The notes under the pieces were generated by a model, which was not told where the DNA came from, did no database searches, and saw only the letters and a list, made by a program, of their open reading frames with translations. Both the position numbers and the translations under genes were made by a program. 64,000 nt of DNA from Mesorhizobium sp. BR1-1-16 (GTDB lineage: Bacteria; Pseudomonadota; Alphaproteobacteria; Rhizobiales; Kaistiaceae), in the NCBI RefSeq assembly GCF_020165495.1, contig NZ_JAIUIE010000014.1, forward strand, positions 1 through 64,000, given 5' to 3'. This document shows positions 48,758-58,281 of this stretch, one piece after another; within the stretch, counting starts at the first letter, position 1; every line of letters begins with the position of its first letter.

Positions 48758-48933
48758 ATCGCTTGACAGTCCCGAGAGCAAACGCGATCAGGCCACGATG
48801 CGGCGGGTTGACCCAGCCGCCCTCGGCAATCTTGAAATCGCGACGCTATCGCGTGATCACATCCCGCCCTTCAGCGGACCGCCGTAGCGTCTGCAGGCGA
48901 GGCTCGGCCGGGGCACGGGGCCGTCTGGGACGA

Positions 48934-49335
48934 TCAGGCGGGCTCGAAGTTCATCGCGACGCCGTTGATGCAATACCGCAGATAGGTCGGCGCCGGGCCA
49001 TCCTCGAAGACATGGCCGAGATGGCTGCCGCATTGCGAGCAGTGGCACTCAGTCCGGACCATGCCGTGACTGCGGTCTACAGTGGTCTCGACCGCGCCCT
49101 CGATCGGGTCGTTGAAACTTGGCCAGCCGGTGCCGCTCTCGAACTTGCCGTCAGCAGCGAAGAGCGCCTGGCCGCAACCGGCGCAGAAAAACGTTCCGGG
49201 CCGCTTCTCATGCAGCAGCGCGCAACTGCCTGGATACTCGGTCCCATGCTGCCGCATCACCCGATATTGCTCGGGCGTCAGCAGCTTCTTCCATTCGTCG
49301 TCGCTGTGGGTGACAGGAAACGGCGTCGTCAGCAT
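48934..49335 (-). CDS. msrB: Peptide-methionine (R)-S-oxide reductase
   Basis: Repairs oxidised methionine (R-sulfoxide) in proteins. It has 133 residues. Two CxxC zinc motifs are seen (FCAGCGQAL and HCSQCGSHLGHVFEDG). The catalytic cysteine is in RYCINGVAMNFEP at the C-terminus, and FESGTGWPSFNDP is the substrate-binding block. No signal peptide, so the enzyme is cytoplasmic. A TATAAA sequence about 24 bases upstream of the start may be the -10 element. It lies downstream of an OhrR-like redox regulator on the same strand, which fits an oxidative-stress context. Confidence 0.97.
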   Translation of the reverse strand: MLTTPFPVTHSDDEWKKLLTPEQYRVMRQHGTEYPGSCALLHEKRPGTFFCAGCGQALFAADGKFESGTGWPSFNDPIEGAVETTVDRSHGMVRTECHCSQCGSHLGHVFEDGPAPTYLRYCINGVAMNFEPA

Positions 49336-49392
49336 GATGGTCTCCTCGATACGGGTTCTTGCTTTATATGGGGTGTGAGCGCCGCGTCGGCA

Positions 49393-49872
49393 TCAGTCCT
49401 CGCCGTGCAGCCGCAAGGCATCGCGCAATGCCGATACGGCTGCCGTGAGACGACCGGCTTCGGCGATGTCGAGCCCCGATCTTTCGGCAATGCAGGCAGG
49501 AACAGCCTCGGCTTCATGGCGTAAGGCTTGCCCACGATCCGTCAGGTGAATCCGGACCTGGCGCTCGTCGGACGCATCCCGAAGACGGGTGACGAGGCCG
49601 TTGGCTTCAAGCCGCTTCAGAAGTGGCGTCAGCGTGCTCGATTCAAGCATGATCCGGTCGCCCAGAGCGCCGACGGTCTGCCCATCCCGTTCCCACAGGA
49701 CGATCATCACGAGATATTGCGGATAGGTGAGCCCGAGTGGCTGCAGGAGCGGCCGATAGATCTTGTTGAAGGCGTGGCTCGCGGAATAAAGCGCGAAACA
49801 GACGAAGTCATCGAGGCGCGGTGCCGTGCCCGATGTGCCCGATGAAGCGGCGTCCCTGCTCGTGGTCATCAT
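49393..49872 (-). CDS. OhrR-like MarR-family regulator
   Basis: A 159-residue winged-helix regulator. The N-terminal [21 protein letters not shown] has a Cys in the position of the peroxide-sensing Cys of OhrR. The motif [16 protein letters not shown] and the DNA-binding part [28 protein letters not shown] follow, both typical of the OhrR group when read in halves. The ATG at 49872 is preferred (GGAG site); another lies one codon later. The usual partner ohr, encoding organic hydroperoxide resistance protein, is not beside it. msrB is, so it may control methionine-sulfoxide repair. The region to msrB (57 bases) holds no obvious operator. Confidence 0.88.
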   Translation of the reverse strand: MMTTSRDAASSGTSGTAPRLDDFVCFALYSASHAFNKIYRPLLQPLGLTYPQYLVMIVLWERDGQTVGALGDRIMLESSTLTPLLKRLEANGLVTRLRDASDERQVRIHLTDRGQALRHEAEAVPACIAERSGLDIAEAGRLTAAVSALRDALRLHGED

Positions 49873-49953
49873 GGCGCTCCGTGCTGATCGTCTTCTGAGA
49901 TAGATCGCGCACGAGACAATCGCAAGCGGCCCAGTCGTCGTGCGCACCGTCTC

Positions 49954-51090
49954 CTAGGAGGGCGAACGGGCCGGCACGAGCCGTAACAGGCGGCCGGGAC
50001 TGTCGTCCTCGATCAGCCAGAGCGCGCCATCGGGCGCAACAGCGATATCGCGGATGCGGGCCCCCATATCCCAGCGTTCGGCCTCATCTGCGTTTCCGTT
50101 GCCGTCAAAACTGACGCGCACCAGCGCGGTCGCGGCGAGGCCGCCGATGAACGCCGATCCGCGCCATTGCGGGAACATGCCGCCCTCATAGAAGACGAGG
50201 CCAGCCGGTGCGATGACCGGGTTCCAGTAGAGCGGCGGCGCGGCGAATTCCGGCCGCGTGGCATGGCGCGGGATCGGGGTGCCGTTATAGTTGTCGCCAT
50301 TCGAGACGATCGGCCAGCCATAGTTCTTGCCCGGCTCGATCAGGTTGAGTTCGTCGCCGCCACGCGGTCCCATCTCGTTCAGCCACAGGGCGCCGTCGGG
50401 CGCGAAGGCGAGGCCGTAGGGGTTGCGGTGCCCTGTAGTCCAGGTCTCGGCGCGCACGCCGCCTGCCGCGGCATCGGGATTATCGGGAGCGGCCTTGCCA
50501 TCGAGGGTCAGCCGCAACACCTTGCCGCGCGCCTCGTCCGGATTCTGCGCACTCTGGGGACGCATGCGGTCACCGACCGTCAGGAAGAGATGCGTGCCAT
50601 CAGGATCGAACGCGATGATGCCGCCCGGCTGGCCGCCGCCACCTTCGGGCGTCTGCCGCCAGATCACGGAAAGCGCGTCGAGGCTGCCCTGCGTTCCCGC
50701 GACGGTGAGCTTCGCGCGCGCAAGCGTCAGCGTGCCACCGCTGCCTTCGGGCGCGACATAGGTCAGATAGACGATATGGTCGCTGCGGAAATTGGGCGAT
50801 GGCGCGATGTCGAGCAGGCCGTTCTGCCCTTGCGCCGCGACGGCCGGGACATTGCCGATCGGCGTCTTCTTGCCGTCCCGCGTCACCAGAAAGAGATGAC
50901 CGGGCTTCTCGGTGACGAGCATCCGCCCGTCAGGCAGGAAGGCGAGCGCCCAGGGCGTGTCGAAGCTGGCCAATTCTTCCGCCGCAAAGGGCTTGGTTGG
51001 GCTTGGCTGATGGTTGCCGGCATTGACACTGGCGGCGTGGGCGCTCGTCACGAAGAGGAGCAGCAGGGCGGCTGTTGCGATCGGCTTCAT
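49954..51090 (-). CDS. PQQ-dependent sugar dehydrogenase-like protein
   Basis: A 378-residue periplasmic beta-propeller of the soluble aldose/sugar dehydrogenase family. A signal peptide covers about residues 1-20 (ALLLLFVTSAHA-A). The propeller carries SFDTPWALAFLPDGRMLVTEK and the highly conserved TGHRNPYGLAFAP near residue 218, ending with LIEDDSPGRLLRL. The motif that normally supplies the catalytic His (GRHFG or HHFGG) reads GGGGQPGG here, so the base appears to be Gln. Other ligands for PQQ and calcium cannot be checked by eye. The protein may be an inactive or altered-function member. Stands alone between ohrR and surf1. Confidence 0.82.
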   Translation of the reverse strand: MKPIATAALLLLFVTSAHAASVNAGNHQPSPTKPFAAEELASFDTPWALAFLPDGRMLVTEKPGHLFLVTRDGKKTPIGNVPAVAAQGQNGLLDIAPSPNFRSDHIVYLTYVAPEGSGGTLTLARAKLTVAGTQGSLDALSVIWRQTPEGGGGQPGGIIAFDPDGTHLFLTVGDRMRPQSAQNPDEARGKVLRLTLDGKAAPDNPDAAAGGVRAETWTTGHRNPYGLAFAPDGALWLNEMGPRGGDELNLIEPGKNYGWPIVSNGDNYNGTPIPRHATRPEFAAPPLYWNPVIAPAGLVFYEGGMFPQWRGSAFIGGLAATALVRVSFDGNGNADEAERWDMGARIRDIAVAPDGALWLIEDDSPGRLLRLVPARSPS

Positions 51091-51208
51091 GGGACCTCAA
51101 TGCGTCGCTTGCGCGTCAGTTCACGGACGTGACGGTGATGATCCCAGGAGATAGGTCGCGTTTGCGCGCCGTCCCCACACAAAGGCGTGACGTCGGCGCG
51201 AGGATCGC

Positions 51209-51991
51209 TCAGCGGGCGCGCCGCTCGCTGCGGACCACATGGACCAGCGCGCCTGCGAGCAGGATGGCCATGCCGAACCATGTGAGGGCATAGATGAGGT
51301 GATTGTTGGGAAAGGCGATGACGGTGAGGCCACCGACCGGCAAGCCGCCGGGATTTTCCGTCGCGTCGGCATCGACGAAATAGGGAGCGACCGGGCCAAG
51401 CCCTTTCGCCGCCGCGATGGCAGCGACGTCGCGCGAATACCAGCGTCCGGCAGCCGGATCGTTGGCGCGCAGGAAGGCTCCGCCCGGCTCCGACATCCGC
51501 ATCAGCCCGGCAAACGCTGTGTCGCCGGCAATCTGCCCCTCACGCCGCGTCGCGGGATCGCGCCGGTCGCCGGGCACGAAGCCGCGATTGACGAGCACCG
51601 TGAACCCCCAGTCGGTCGCAAACGGCGTCATGACCCAGAAGCCGGAGCCGCGTTCGGTCACGGCCTGCACGAGGGTCTCGCGATCGTTGAGAAACCGGCC
51701 CGAAAGCGCGACGTGGCGATAGGCGTCGTCGCGCGCATTGATCATCGGCCAGGCTGCGGGGTCAGGCGCCGCGACGGGCGCGGCATCGACCCGTTGCTCG
51801 ACCTTGTGGATGAGATCGAGCTTCCAGCTTCGACGCTGCAATTGCCAGGTGCCGAGCGCCGTCAGAACCAGCACGGCGCAACAGCCGGCAACGATCAGAG
51901 CCGTCAGCCGCCGCCGGGGAACGGCAGCGGCCGGAGGTATCTGCGGTCCCGCGCCCCCATGCGGAGCGCCGGGGCCGCTGCTTGAAGTCAT
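51209..51991 (-). CDS. SURF1-family cytochrome oxidase assembly protein
   Basis: Inner-membrane assembly factor for heme-copper oxidases, 260 residues, with helices at both ends (LTALIVAGCCAVLVLTALGTW near residue 33, and a C-terminal LIYALTWFGMAILLAGALVHV). The signature WQLQRRSWK follows the first helix, and the central domain is the SURF1 fold with FLNDRETLVQAV and VNRGFVP. It starts at ATG 51991, overlapping the cyoD stop by 4 bases. In alphaproteobacteria a surf1 gene commonly closes the cyoABCD operon, so it probably aids assembly of the bo3-type ubiquinol oxidase. Last gene of the operon. Confidence 0.93.
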   Translation of the reverse strand: MTSSSGPGAPHGGAGPQIPPAAAVPRRRLTALIVAGCCAVLVLTALGTWQLQRRSWKLDLIHKVEQRVDAAPVAAPDPAAWPMINARDDAYRHVALSGRFLNDRETLVQAVTERGSGFWVMTPFATDWGFTVLVNRGFVPGDRRDPATRREGQIAGDTAFAGLMRMSEPGGAFLRANDPAAGRWYSRDVAAIAAAKGLGPVAPYFVDADATENPGGLPVGGLTVIAFPNNHLIYALTWFGMAILLAGALVHVVRSERRAR

Positions 51992-52386
51992 GGCATCTGG
52001 CTCATGTCGTGGCCGGGCATCATGTTGGTGTTGAGATGATACATGACCCACAGCGATCCGCTGAGCGCGATGACAACAAGGATCAGCGTGAACAGCAGGG
52101 CCATCATCGACCAGCCGCCCTCAGATTTCATGTTCATGTGCAGGAAGCAGATCATATGCACGAGGATCTGCGCCACGGCGAAACCGATGATGGTGATCGC
52201 CGTCGCCTGCATCGGCAATGCGCCGCTCATCACGAGCCAGAACGGGATCGCCGTCAGGATCACCGACAGCACGAAGCCGATGGCATAGCTCTTCAGCGTG
52301 CCCTGCGGATGCGCGGCATGCTCATGGCTATGGCTATGGCCATGCGAGTGGGTCGCAGCAGGCGCGGCGTCAGCGGTCGAGCTCAT
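51988..52386 (-). CDS. cyoD: Cytochrome o ubiquinol oxidase subunit IV
   Basis: Small inner-membrane subunit, 132 residues and three helices (LKSYAIGFVLSVILTAIPFWLV, ITIIGFAVAQILVHMICFLHM, and LLFTLILVVIALSGSLWVMY). The histidine-rich N-terminus (THSHGHSHSHEH) is a common rhizobial feature. It contributes to the stability of the ubiquinol oxidase complex. It overlaps cyoC and surf1 by 4 bases each, so translation is coupled throughout. The gene order cyoABCD-surf1 on the minus strand is standard. Confidence 0.94.
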   Translation of the reverse strand: MSSTADAAPAATHSHGHSHSHEHAAHPQGTLKSYAIGFVLSVILTAIPFWLVMSGALPMQATAITIIGFAVAQILVHMICFLHMNMKSEGGWSMMALLFTLILVVIALSGSLWVMYHLNTNMMPGHDMSQMP

Positions 52387-53012
52387 CGCAGCATCCCCAT
52401 GAGATAGACGAAGGTGAAGACGCCGATCCAGATGACGTCGAGGAAGTGCCAGAACATACTGAGGCAGGATAGCCGGCGCTGGTTGGCCGCGATCAGTCCG
52501 CGCTTCTTCACCTGGACCATCAGGGTCACCAGCCAGATCAGGCCAAAGGTGACATGCAGGCCATGCGTGCCGACCAGCGTGAAGAAGGACGACAGGAAGG
52601 CGCTGCGCTGCGGCGTCGCGCCCTCGTGGATCATATGCGCGAACTCATAGAGCTCGATCGAGAGGAAGGCGAGGCCGAACAGTCCGGTCACCGCGAGCCA
52701 GGCCTGCACTTGGCCGGAGCGGCCGCGCTGCATCGCCAGCATAGCAAAGCCATAGGTGATCGAGGACAGAAGCAGCATCGACGTGTTGAGCGCGACGAGC
52801 GGCAGGTCGAACAGGTCCTTCGGCGAGGGGCCGGCGGCATAGCTGCCACCGAGCACGCCGAAGGTCGCGAACAGGATCGCAAAGATGAGGCAATCGCTCA
52901 TCAGATAGATCCAGAAACCGAGCGCGGTGCTGCCGCCCTCCTCGTGCTCATGCTCGTCGGCGAGGTGGAACAGCGGTGCGCCTTGCGGCGTGGTCAGGGC
53001 GGTGTCGCTCAT
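52383..53012 (-). CDS. cyoC: Cytochrome o ubiquinol oxidase subunit III
   Basis: A 209-residue inner-membrane subunit with five helices, homologous to cytochrome-oxidase subunit III. Blocks: [21 protein letters not shown] at the N-terminus, the ELYEFAHMI region with a conserved Glu near residue 125, and [21 protein letters not shown] near 150. It joins the core of the bo3-type oxidase. ATG 53012 overlaps the cyoB stop by 4 bases. Part of cyoABCD-surf1, the low-affinity oxidase operon usually expressed under good aeration. Confidence 0.96.
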   Translation of the reverse strand: MSDTALTTPQGAPLFHLADEHEHEEGGSTALGFWIYLMSDCLIFAILFATFGVLGGSYAAGPSPKDLFDLPLVALNTSMLLLSSITYGFAMLAMQRGRSGQVQAWLAVTGLFGLAFLSIELYEFAHMIHEGATPQRSAFLSSFFTLVGTHGLHVTFGLIWLVTLMVQVKKRGLIAANQRRLSCLSMFWHFLDVIWIGVFTFVYLMGMLR

Positions 53013-55033
53013 CGCGTCGCCTCCGCGGCCAGAAGGCGGGTTCGCGCGGTCTCGGTCGCGAGGATGGTTTCAGCCGGGATACGGAAGTCGCGGGCATAAT
53101 TGAAGGTATGACCGATCGCGACGGCCAGCAGCCCCGCGAAGCTCATCGCCGCCAGCCACCAGATGTACCAGATCAGGCCGAAGGCGAGCGCGATGCTGAA
53201 CCCGGCAAGGATCACGCCGGTGCCGGTGTTGCGCGGCATCAGGATCGCCTTGAAGTCGCTCTCGGGCCGCCTGTAGCCGCGGTTCTTCATGTCCCACCAG
53301 GCATCATTGTCATGCACGACCGGCGTGAAGGCGAAATTGTAGTCGGGCGGCGGTGATGAGGTCGCCCATTCCAGCGTGCGGCCGTCCCAGGGGTCGCCGG
53401 TCGTGTCGCGGAGGCTCTCGCGGCGGCGGATGCTGACCCCGATCTGTATCAGGAAGAACAGGATGCCGAGCGCGATCAGGACGGCACCGAACGCTGCGAT
53501 GACGAACCAGATCTGCAGCGCGGGATCATCGAACACGCGCAGGCGCCGCGTCACGCCCATCAGGCCGAGCACATAGAGCGGCATGAAGGCGAAGTAGAAC
53601 CCGACGACCCAGAACCAGAACGACATCTTGCCCCAGAACGGATCGAGCTTGAAGCCGAACGCCTTCGGGAACCAGTAGCTGATGCCGGCAAAGAGGCCGA
53701 ACAGCACGCCGCCGATGATGACATTGTGGAAATGCGCGACGAGGAACAGCGAGTTGTGCAGCACGAAATCCGCCGGCGGCACCGCGAGCAGAACGCCGGT
53801 CATGCCGCCGATGACGAAGGTCAGCATGAAGGCGAGCGTCCACATCATCGGCAGTTCGAAGCGGATGCGGCCGCGATACATCGTGAACAGCCAATTGAAC
53901 ATCTTCGCGCCCGTCGGGATCGAGATGATCATCGTCGTGATGCCGAAGAAGGAGTTCACGCTGGCGCCGGAGCCCATCGTGAAGAAGTGGTGCAGCCAGA
54001 CGAGATAGGAGAGGACGGTGATCACGACCGTTGCATAGACCATCGACGTATAGCCGAAGAGGCGCTTGCGAGAGAAGGTCGCCGTGACTTCCGAGAAGAT
54101 GCCGAAGACGGGCAGGATCAGGATATAGACCTCGGGATGGCCCCAGATCCAGATGAGGTTCACGTACATCATCGGATTGCCGCCGAAGTCGTTCGTGAAG
54201 AAGTTGGTGCCGATATAGCGGTCGAGCGACAGGAGCGCGAGCACGGCGGTCAGCACCGGGAAGGCCGCGACGATCAGGATGTTGGTGCAGAGCGCAGTCC
54301 AGGTGAAGATCGGCATCTTCATCATCGTCATGCCGGGCGCGCGCATCTTCACGATCGTGCAGATGAGATTGACACCTGACAGCAATGTCCCGACACCCGC
54401 CACCTGCAGCGCCCAGATATAGTAGTCGACGCCGACATCGGGGCTGTAGCCGATATTGGAGAGAGGTGGATAGGCCAGCCAGCCCGTGCGTGCGAACTCG
54501 CCGATGAACAGCGACATCATGACGATGACGGCGCCGGCGGCGGTCATCCAGAAGCTGAAATTGTTGAGGAAGGGGAATGAGACGTCGCGTGCGCCGATCT
54601 GCAGCGGCACGATGAAGTTCATCAGCCCCGTGACGAGCGGCATCGCCACGAAGAAGATCATGATCACGCCGTGGGCGGTGAAGATCTGATCGTAGTGATG
54701 GCTGTCGAGATAGCCCTGGCTGCCGCCGAATGCGATCGACTGCTGCAGCCGCATCATGATCGCGTCGGAAAAGCCGCGCAGCAGCATGATGATGCCGAGC
54801 ACCATATACATGATGCCGATCCGCTTGTGGTCGACGCTGGTGAACCACTCGCGCCAGAGATAGCCCCAGAGCTTGAAATAGGTGATCGCGCCGAGGAGGG
54901 CGAGCCCGCCAAGCGCGACGACGATGAACGTGCCAACGACGATCGGCTCGTTCAGCGGCAGCGATTCAAGCGTCAGGCGGCCGAAGATCGCGTGGATGAT
55001 GGGGGAATGATCGGACATGGGGGCGGGGGTCAT
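53009..55033 (-). CDS. cyoB: Cytochrome o ubiquinol oxidase subunit I
   Basis: Catalytic subunit that reduces oxygen to water and pumps protons, with a low-spin heme and a binuclear heme-CuB centre. About 674 residues and fifteen helices. The CuB-linked motif [13 protein letters not shown] (His and Tyr), the [11 protein letters not shown] double His, and [11 protein letters not shown] (heme ligands) are all present. The N-terminal [12 protein letters not shown] is typical. Start ATG 55033 overlaps the cyoA stop; an ATG at 55018 would shorten it by five residues. Second gene of the operon. Confidence 0.97.
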   Translation of the reverse strand: MTPAPMSDHSPIIHAIFGRLTLESLPLNEPIVVGTFIVVALGGLALLGAITYFKLWGYLWREWFTSVDHKRIGIMYMVLGIIMLLRGFSDAIMMRLQQSIAFGGSQGYLDSHHYDQIFTAHGVIMIFFVAMPLVTGLMNFIVPLQIGARDVSFPFLNNFSFWMTAAGAVIVMMSLFIGEFARTGWLAYPPLSNIGYSPDVGVDYYIWALQVAGVGTLLSGVNLICTIVKMRAPGMTMMKMPIFTWTALCTNILIVAAFPVLTAVLALLSLDRYIGTNFFTNDFGGNPMMYVNLIWIWGHPEVYILILPVFGIFSEVTATFSRKRLFGYTSMVYATVVITVLSYLVWLHHFFTMGSGASVNSFFGITTMIISIPTGAKMFNWLFTMYRGRIRFELPMMWTLAFMLTFVIGGMTGVLLAVPPADFVLHNSLFLVAHFHNVIIGGVLFGLFAGISYWFPKAFGFKLDPFWGKMSFWFWVVGFYFAFMPLYVLGLMGVTRRLRVFDDPALQIWFVIAAFGAVLIALGILFFLIQIGVSIRRRESLRDTTGDPWDGRTLEWATSSPPPDYNFAFTPVVHDNDAWWDMKNRGYRRPESDFKAILMPRNTGTGVILAGFSIALAFGLIWYIWWLAAMSFAGLLAVAIGHTFNYARDFRIPAETILATETARTRLLAAEATR

Positions 55034-56217
55034 GAGTTCGTCGGTTGGCGCTCGCCGGTCAGGAGGGAGAGCGACGGGACGCGGGCCGGCGTGAAGCCGG
55101 GAACGATCGTGCCGGGGAGGCGGAGGCCGGAGCCGGTGAGCGGCGCGCCGGCGGGGACGGAGGCCGGCAGGGACCGGCTCGCCATCATTGCGGCGGCCTC
55201 TTCGGGCGTGCAGATGCTGGCCACATAGCCCGGCTCCGTGCCGAGCACGCTGCCGCGGCGGCGGTACTTGTCATATTCCAGCGGCAGGACGTTGTAGATG
55301 CCGGCCATGCCGAGCCCGCCCTTGGCATCGATCGCCATCATCTCGCTCATGCACATCTTGCCCGGCTCGACGCAGCGGTTGAGGATGCGGCGATAGAGAT
55401 CGGGATCGACGGAGGCGAAGCGCTGGACGGGAGCGTTCTCGCTCGGCTGCTCCAGCTGGAGATAGGTCGCGCGATCGAGTTCGCCCTCGGCCTTCTTGCC
55501 ATCGGCGGTCCAGGTTTCGAAATCCGCGTTGCTCATTCCGTGGAAGGCGAACTTCATCTGCGAGAAGCCGGCGCCGCTGTAGTTGGCCGAGAAGCCCTCA
55601 TAGGTTCCAGGCTTGTTGATCACGGCGTGCAACTTGGTCTGCATGCCGGGCATCGCGTAGATCTGGCCGGCAAGCGCGGGGATGAAGAACGAGTTCATCA
55701 CGGCGGACGAGGTGATGCTGAAGTCGATCGGCCGGTCGACGGGGGCCGCGAGTTCGTTGACGGTGGCAATGCCGTAATCCGGATAGATGAAGAGCCATTT
55801 CCAGTCGAGCGCCACCACCTCGACACGGAGCGGCGCCATTTCCTGCGTGACGGGCTGGCCGGAGGCCAGACGATCGAGCGGGCGATAGGGATCGAGCAGA
55901 TGCGTGCCCATCCAGGTGACGGCACCGAGGCAGATGATGATCAAGAGCGGCGCCGCCCAGATCACCAGCTCGAACTGGGTCGAATGATCCCAGTCGGGCT
56001 GATAGTTTGCCGCCTTATTGGTGTGTCGGTAGCGCCAGGCAAACAGCACGGTCAGCGCCATCACGGGCACGATGACCAGCAGCATCAGCACAGTCGAGAC
56101 GATGATGAGATCGCGCTGCTGCACCGCCACATCGCCTGATGGTGCGAGGACGACCATATTGCAGCCGCCGAGCAGCAGCGCTGCCGGCAGCAAGGCTAGG
56201 GAACGAAATCGGCTCAC
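55030..56217 (-). CDS. cyoA: Cytochrome o ubiquinol oxidase subunit II
   Basis: Membrane-anchored subunit facing the periplasm, 395 residues. It begins with a lipoprotein signal: the stretch [12 protein letters not shown] ends in a lipobox Cys (residue 20), and a second helix pair follows ([20 protein letters not shown] and [17 protein letters not shown]). The cupredoxin domain has the [20 protein letters not shown] region and lacks CuA ligands, as in quinol oxidases. The C-terminal extension after about 330 is Pro- and Arg-rich. The GTG at 56217, with an AGG-type site, is preferred over an ATG at 56242. First gene of the operon; a palindrome lies 68 bases upstream. Confidence 0.95.
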   Translation of the reverse strand: MSRFRSLALLPAALLLGGCNMVVLAPSGDVAVQQRDLIIVSTVLMLLVIVPVMALTVLFAWRYRHTNKAANYQPDWDHSTQFELVIWAAPLLIIICLGAVTWMGTHLLDPYRPLDRLASGQPVTQEMAPLRVEVVALDWKWLFIYPDYGIATVNELAAPVDRPIDFSITSSAVMNSFFIPALAGQIYAMPGMQTKLHAVINKPGTYEGFSANYSGAGFSQMKFAFHGMSNADFETWTADGKKAEGELDRATYLQLEQPSENAPVQRFASVDPDLYRRILNRCVEPGKMCMSEMMAIDAKGGLGMAGIYNVLPLEYDKYRRRGSVLGTEPGYVASICTPEEAAAMMASRSLPASVPAGAPLTGSGLRLPGTIVPGFTPARVPSLSLLTGERQPTNS

Positions 56218-56284
56218 TGTTCGGACCTGTCCGGGATGCATCGCATGCCCGAGACAACTAGATGCAGCGCAGCAAATGCGGGAC

Positions 56285-56299
56285 TGGACAATTTGTCCA
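56285..56299. promoter_or_regulatory. Palindrome in the cyoA / MFS divergent region
   Basis: TGGACAATTTGTCCA has perfect 7-bp arms around one central base. It lies 68 bases before the cyoA start and 92 bases before the MFS start, where a transcription factor could control both directions. It is not the FNR/FixK half-site pair (TTGAT/ATCAA). The binding protein is unknown; RegA sites are usually less symmetrical. Confidence 0.55.
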
Positions 56300-56390
56300 A
56301 TGCCCGCCGAGGGCGTCAGGGAACAGAAAGTCAGGATGGCAGGGAGGACTCTTGCCGCATGATCGGCGCCGACCAAGGAACGGATCTGAG

Positions 56391-57743
56391 ATGATTGCTG
56401 AGACGGCGACGTCAACGCCGACCGCGACGCCGATGGCGACGGAAGCCGAGAACGACGCGGTGCGCATCCACGCGCGCCACGGTTCGGTCGAGCCGGGCGA
56501 GATCGCGATTGGCGTCATCATCGGGCGTGCGTCGGAGTTCTTCGATTTCTTCGTCTATGCGATCGCGTCCGTCGTGGTCTTCCCGAAGCTGGTCTTCCCG
56601 CAGTTCGATCCGTTGACGGGGACACTCTATTCCTTCGCGATCTTCGCGCTCGCCTTCATCGCGCGGCCGGTCGGCACGGTGCTGTTCACGGCGATCGACC
56701 GTCAATATGGCCGCGGCCTCAAGCTGACGGTGGCCCTGCTGCTGCTCGGCATATCAACGGTCGCTATCGCGTTCCTGCCCGGCCATGCGCAGATCGGCGT
56801 TGCCTCGGCTTGGCTCCTCGCCGGCCTTCGCATCGGCCAGGGCCTCGCCTGGGGCGGCTCGTGGGACGGGCTTGCCTCGCTGCTGGCGCTGAACGCGCCC
56901 GACGCCCGCCGCGGCTGGTATGCGATGATCCCGCAGCTCGGCGCGCCGGTCGGCCTCATCATCGCGAGCGCGCTGTTCGCCTATTTCGTCGGCCATCTCT
57001 CGGCAGCGGATTTCTTCGATTGGGGCTGGCGCTATCCTTTCTTCGTCGCCTTCGCGATCAATGTCGTCGCCCTGTTTGCCAAGCTTCGCATCGTCGTGAC
57101 GCCGCAATATGCGGCGCTCTATGAGACGCGCGAGCTGCAGCCGGCCCGCGTCCGCGCAACGCTCAAGGCCGAGGGACGCACCGTCCTGATCGGGGCCTTC
57201 GCGCCGCTTGCCAGCTTCGCTTTGTTCCACATGGTGACGGTGTTTCCGCTGTCCTGGGTGTTCCTGTTCACGCGCGAACTGCCGGCACGCTTCCTCTATA
57301 TCGAGGCGCTTGCAGGCATCGTCGGCGTCGCCTCGATCTTCGCGTCAGGGTTTCTCGCCGACCGGTTCGGCCGTACGGCGCTGCTCGGCACCTGCGCCGT
57401 GGCGATCGCCGTCTTCAGCGGCTTCGCACCGCAACTGCTCGACAGCGGTCTTGTCGGCGAGGCGGTCTTCATGGTTGTCGGCTTCCTGCTGCTCGGCCTT
57501 TCCTTCGGCCAGTCATCGGGCGCGCTCGCCTCGAATTTCTCGCCCGCCTATCGCTATACCGGTGCGGCGCTGACGGCGGATCTTGCCTGGCTGTTCGGCG
57601 CGGGTTTCGCACCCTTCGTCGCGCTCTACCTCTCGAGCCATCTCGGCCTGATCTCCTCGGGTCTCTATCTCTTGTCTGGCGCCGTGTGCACGCTGCTGGC
57701 GCTCGGTGCGAACCGCCGGCTCGAAATGGCCTCCCGGCGCTAG
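56391..57743 (+). CDS. MFS transporter
   Basis: A 450-residue major facilitator with twelve predicted helices. The opening IAIGVIIGRASEFFDFFVYAIAS resembles the metabolite:proton symporter subgroup, where the motif before helix one reads GxxxEFFDF. The loop after helix two carries RPVGTVLFTAIDRQYGRGLKLT, the family RxxGxxxxGxxxDRxGR-type pattern. A hydrophilic 50-residue N-terminus precedes the first helix. Divergent from cyoA, it may share control with the oxidase. Substrate unknown; a role in carboxylate or aromatic-acid uptake is only possible by family. Confidence 0.9.
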   Translation: MIAETATSTPTATPMATEAENDAVRIHARHGSVEPGEIAIGVIIGRASEFFDFFVYAIASVVVFPKLVFPQFDPLTGTLYSFAIFALAFIARPVGTVLFTAIDRQYGRGLKLTVALLLLGISTVAIAFLPGHAQIGVASAWLLAGLRIGQGLAWGGSWDGLASLLALNAPDARRGWYAMIPQLGAPVGLIIASALFAYFVGHLSAADFFDWGWRYPFFVAFAINVVALFAKLRIVVTPQYAALYETRELQPARVRATLKAEGRTVLIGAFAPLASFALFHMVTVFPLSWVFLFTRELPARFLYIEALAGIVGVASIFASGFLADRFGRTALLGTCAVAIAVFSGFAPQLLDSGLVGEAVFMVVGFLLLGLSFGQSSGALASNFSPAYRYTGAALTADLAWLFGAGFAPFVALYLSSHLGLISSGLYLLSGAVCTLLALGANRRLEMASRR

Positions 57744-57747
57744 CGGC

Positions 57748-58281
57748 TCATTTCACCCGGGACTTCTCGAGCTTCCGCGCGAGGGTCCGACGGTGCATGC
57801 CGAGCCGACGCGCGGTTTCCGAGATGTTGAATCCGGTCTCGGCTAGCGTCTCGTGGATGCGCTCCCATTCGAGATTCTTGATCGAGGTCGGCCGCTGCGT
57901 CAGCGCGACCGAGCTGTCGCCATCTGCCCGTTCGAAGGCGGCGATGATGTCGTTGGTGTTCGACGGCTTCGGCAGATAGTGGCAGGCGCCGAGCTTGATC
58001 GCTTCGACGGCGGTGGCGATGCTGGCAAAGCCCGTCAGGACGACGATGCGCATCGTCGGATCATGTGCATGCAGCAGTGCGACGCATTCGAGGCCGGATC
58101 CGGAAGCAAGCTTGAGGTCGACGACCGCATAATGCGGTGTCACGGTTTCGAGCAGCGTGCGGATGCCCTCGATGCCATCGCTTTGATGCACAATGAAGCC
58201 GCGCCGTTCGAGCGAGCGGCGAAGCGCGCGGGCAAAGGACGCATCGTCCTCGACGATCAGAAGCGGCTGTTCAGTGTTCAG
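57748..58281 (-). CDS. regA: RegA/ActR-type response regulator
   Basis: Redox response regulator of the RegA/ActR/PrrA family, about 177 residues. The receiver domain has LLIVEDDASFARAL with the acidic pocket, the phosphorylated Asp in YAVVDLKLASGSGLE (about residue 55), and VLTGFASIATAVEAIKLGA. The C-terminal Fis-type helix-turn-helix FNISETARRLGMHRRTL is the hallmark of this family. No ATG, GTG or TTG fits at the right place: a CTG at 58281 with a GGGAGG site upstream is my choice, overlapping the end of regB. A TTG at 58320 is the alternative. Four bases after the MFS stop (convergent). Confidence 0.92.
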   Translation of the reverse strand: MNTEQPLLIVEDDASFARALRRSLERRGFIVHQSDGIEGIRTLLETVTPHYAVVDLKLASGSGLECVALLHAHDPTMRIVVLTGFASIATAVEAIKLGACHYLPKPSNTNDIIAAFERADGDSSVALTQRPTSIKNLEWERIHETLAETGFNISETARRLGMHRRTLARKLEKSRVK

